Source: a virus
Virus record (IMG/VR): IMGVR_UViG_3300036761_001128
Span: 1-20,467 of that record
Direction: 5' to 3' (one strand)
DNA: 20,467 nucleotides
Of this stretch, positions 18,762-20,467 are shown in pieces; position 1 is the stretch's first letter, and each line of letters starts with the position of its first letter. The notes under the pieces were generated by a model. It was not told the origin of the DNA, made no database searches, and was given only the letters and a program-made list of their open reading frames with translations. Made by a program: the position numbers and the translations under genes.

Positions 18762-18849
18762 GCGTGCCTCCTGTCAGTTTAATGTAGAAGGTCTTGGTCA
18801 CACTGTCGCCGGTGGCGACGACGCGGTTCGAGGAGGAGGTCAGTGCCAT
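18739..18849 (-). pseudogene. Remnant duplicate of the tail-spike N-terminus (36 codons)
   Basis: Reads M-A-L-T-S-S-S-N-R-V-V-A-T-G-D-S-V-T-K-T-F-Y-I-K, matching the first 24 residues of the spike at 18 positions, then runs out of frame into the spike start and stops at 18739. At seven of the 18 shared residues the codons differ, including two serine family switches (TCC/AGC, TCG/AGT). That is too much silent change for a recent copy. It points to two diverged spike genes sharing this attachment segment. ATG 18849 has no strong ribosome site. Confidence 0.75.
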
Positions 18850-18862
18850 AATTATTCCTATT

Positions 18863-20467
18863 TTACGGACTGATTGATGGTGCTGATAATCGTCCCGGTG
18901 CAAACCTGTTTGGTTTTGTCGGCCATCCTTCTTGTTGTCTCTCCGTTTTCATATCAAGTTTATTACGGATTTCCTCATATTCGTTAAGGAATGCGTCTTT
19001 TCCTGACTGACGATGGTTTGACACTATTTGTTGGACTTGCCGTTCAGCTTCCGTATCATCAAGGGATTCACTATCCCCTGCCCATGTTGATAGATCCTCT
19101 GGTAATCCGTCCGTCACGGCATCAAGATATTTGTCGTATAGGTTTGCTGAGAGTGGGACGCCATCAATTTCCTTTGCCGGTTTTGTCAGGACGATATTGT
19201 GTGCCTTGAGGGCTTGCCATATTGCAGGATCTTCTGATTCCAACCCATGACTAAACGCATTCCACCATCCCCCGCGTCGGTAGATGATCCGTCCAAGTGC
19301 ATTCTTCTCTGCGGGTAAGGTATCGGAAAGTCCTGGCGTCATTTGTTTCAGATGGTCAATGGTGTCAATCGCCAAGCGTGTTTGAGGATCTAGCCCGCCT
19401 GTGATCTGTCGCAAGGCACCTGAATAGGGCACCGTGGCACTGACAAACGCATGATTGAACCAGTCTGAATACGACTCAAAATCCCCAGAGAGCGCCGTAT
19501 TGAGTGTGCCCACTAATCCTTGCGTCCACTGTTTGATGCCCACATTCCCGACGACGGCCAACGCCAGAGCTTGAAATCCTTCATTCAGTTGGTCGATCTT
19601 GTCTGGAGGCGTATAACTCATTAAGTCCACCATATCGGCTACGGACGACGTGAGGGTGCAGAAGGGTTCAAAGGCGGTACAGGAACGATAGGATTTCGTC
19701 ACAGGGTCCCACCACGCATTCGGAATTTTCCCTGTTGCCTCTATCCAATGTTGTTTGGCATCTTGTCCACGAGGTCCATTGCCCGTAATCAACCCTTCCC
19801 TAGCTAACCCATACATCGTATCTAGCATAACGGTTGAGAATCCGATTTTCGCCAATTGCGTCAATCTCCGTGTCCCACCCGCATTGATTTCCGCACGGAC
19901 TGCCGGAGAAATAAGAGACAACGGACCAGTGTATTCAGCTGCCATCTTCGACACATTCGCCATGATGTTCGTAAACGGCATGAGCCATCGTCCCACAGGG
20001 AATCCTGATGGAAACCCAGCTTCACGAGGTCCAATCGTCAAGGTATCGGCGATTCGTCCCACGGATTTCGCTGCTGTGCCTAATTCCTCCTGCAACGCCA
20101 CATATTGGGAGAACCGTTTGGCATCCTCAACCAATTCTGGGTACCGATCTGGATTCGCCATCACGTCCCGCCTGATATTCTGCACACGTTGTACAGCTTC
20201 CACCCCGGTGAGTCCTTCTTGTTCCACCGTTTGATAGGCCAAGCGCAATGCCAGTGCACGGAGTTCTGCTTGATGCGCTCCCACTTTGTTTGCGGTATCG
20301 CCAGCTAAGAGCATCCTACCGCCCAACGTCGAGGCGAGGTCAATCCCTTGTGTCGTCCACCGCCGAGCGGAGGTTGACATCCACGAGGTCGCAAACCCCA
20401 TCGGACCAGTCGTATAGAGCCAGAGCGCGGTATCAGAGACTTGTGGTATCGTATGTTCAAGTTTGGA
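18863..20467 (-). CDS. Giant internal virion protein, C-terminal part (5' end outside window)
   Basis: At least 534 residues; the frame is open through 20467 (S-K-L-E-H-T-I-P-Q-V... precedes the first ATG at 20401), so the apparent start is internal. A segment W-L-M-P-F-T-N-I-M-A-N-V-S-K-M-A-A-E-Y-T-G-P is like the P-F-x-x-T-P-x-N hydrophobic hinge of large phage internal virion and polyvalent proteins that line the DNA-ejection channel. The surrounding region is alanine-rich and partly amphipathic. It precedes the spike in transcription. Base composition is lower in G+C than the spike gene. Stop is TAA at 18863-18865. Exact family needs the rest of the gene. Confidence 0.6.
   Translation of the reverse strand, partial: SKLEHTIPQVSDTALWLYTTGPMGFATSWMSTSARRWTTQGIDLASTLGGRMLLAGDTANKVGAHQAELRALALRLAYQTVEQEGLTGVEAVQRVQNIRRDVMANPDRYPELVEDAKRFSQYVALQEELGTAAKSVGRIADTLTIGPREAGFPSGFPVGRWLMPFTNIMANVSKMAAEYTGPLSLISPAVRAEINAGGTRRLTQLAKIGFSTVMLDTMYGLAREGLITGNGPRGQDAKQHWIEATGKIPNAWWDPVTKSYRSCTAFEPFCTLTSSVADMVDLMSYTPPDKIDQLNEGFQALALAVVGNVGIKQWTQGLVGTLNTALSGDFESYSDWFNHAFVSATVPYSGALRQITGGLDPQTRLAIDTIDHLKQMTPGLSDTLPAEKNALGRIIYRRGGWWNAFSHGLESEDPAIWQALKAHNIVLTKPAKEIDGVPLSANLYDKYLDAVTDGLPEDLSTWAGDSESLDDTEAERQVQQIVSNHRQSGKDAFLNEYEEIRNKLDMKTERQQEGWPTKPNRFAPGRLSAPSISP

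Noticed and set aside
20401-20401. ATG at 20401 as start of the internal virion protein
   Set aside because: The frame continues without a stop to the window edge, so the start is probably outside.

Overview
The window reads as part of a tailed phage genome with podovirus-like features. These are a T7-type head-tail connector N-terminus, a large terminase, a tail spike with a T7 tail-fibre-like N-terminus and a pectate-lyase-like body, a very large internal virion protein, and a compact lysis cassette. I see no integrase, lysogeny repressor, tRNA or bacterial housekeeping gene. Lipoprotein signals and spanin-like coiled-coil proteins suggest a Gram-negative host. Sequence alone does not name the host.

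Layout. (1) Positions 1-3997, minus strand: packaging and head genes, read right to left as proline-rich lipoprotein, frameshifted small terminase-like protein, unlisted 49-residue ORF, large terminase, then a 440 bp regulatory gap, a nine-codon ORF, a small head-region protein, an HNH endonuclease and the portal cut by the window edge. (2) Positions 3998-4961: GC-rich, gene-poor, with four 29-bp tandem repeats and a divergent promoter region around an AT-rich patch; this is the best origin candidate. (3) Positions 4962-6440, plus strand: short ORFs, several with broken or ambiguous frames. (4) Positions 6438-14356, plus strand: early genes. They include a truncated duplicate gene, an alanine-repeat protein, an SNF2-type helicase overlapping a DNA methyltransferase, many small cysteine-rich proteins, a Bet/RecT annealing recombinase and a PD-(D/E)XK nuclease. 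(5) Positions 14353-16384, minus strand: lysis cassette with M15 endolysin, holin-like and spanin-like proteins. (6) Positions 16381-20467, minus strand: tail spike flanked by what look like remnants of another receptor-binding gene, then the 3' part of a giant internal virion protein.

Most genes join by ATGA, TAATG or GTGA stop-start overlaps, so translation is strongly coupled, and this decided many starts. Several real genes are too short for a usual ORF cutoff. Two promoters (minus strand near 1178-1207, plus strand 10647-10675) share an identical 16-bp core around the -35 box, and each has a palindrome at or near the transcription start. This suggests shared or parallel repression of the head/portal and early transcripts.

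The observations most worth following are the tail-spike replacement scar, the 71-bp duplicated module that carries a small basic ORF coupled to the next gene, the alanine-repeat protein, the paired operators, the helicase-methyltransferase pair, and the cluster of tiny zinc-ribbon genes joined by a repeated ribosome-binding cassette. Several frame breaks (G7 run in the small terminase; 5000-5900) may be assembly indels and should be checked against reads before biology is inferred.
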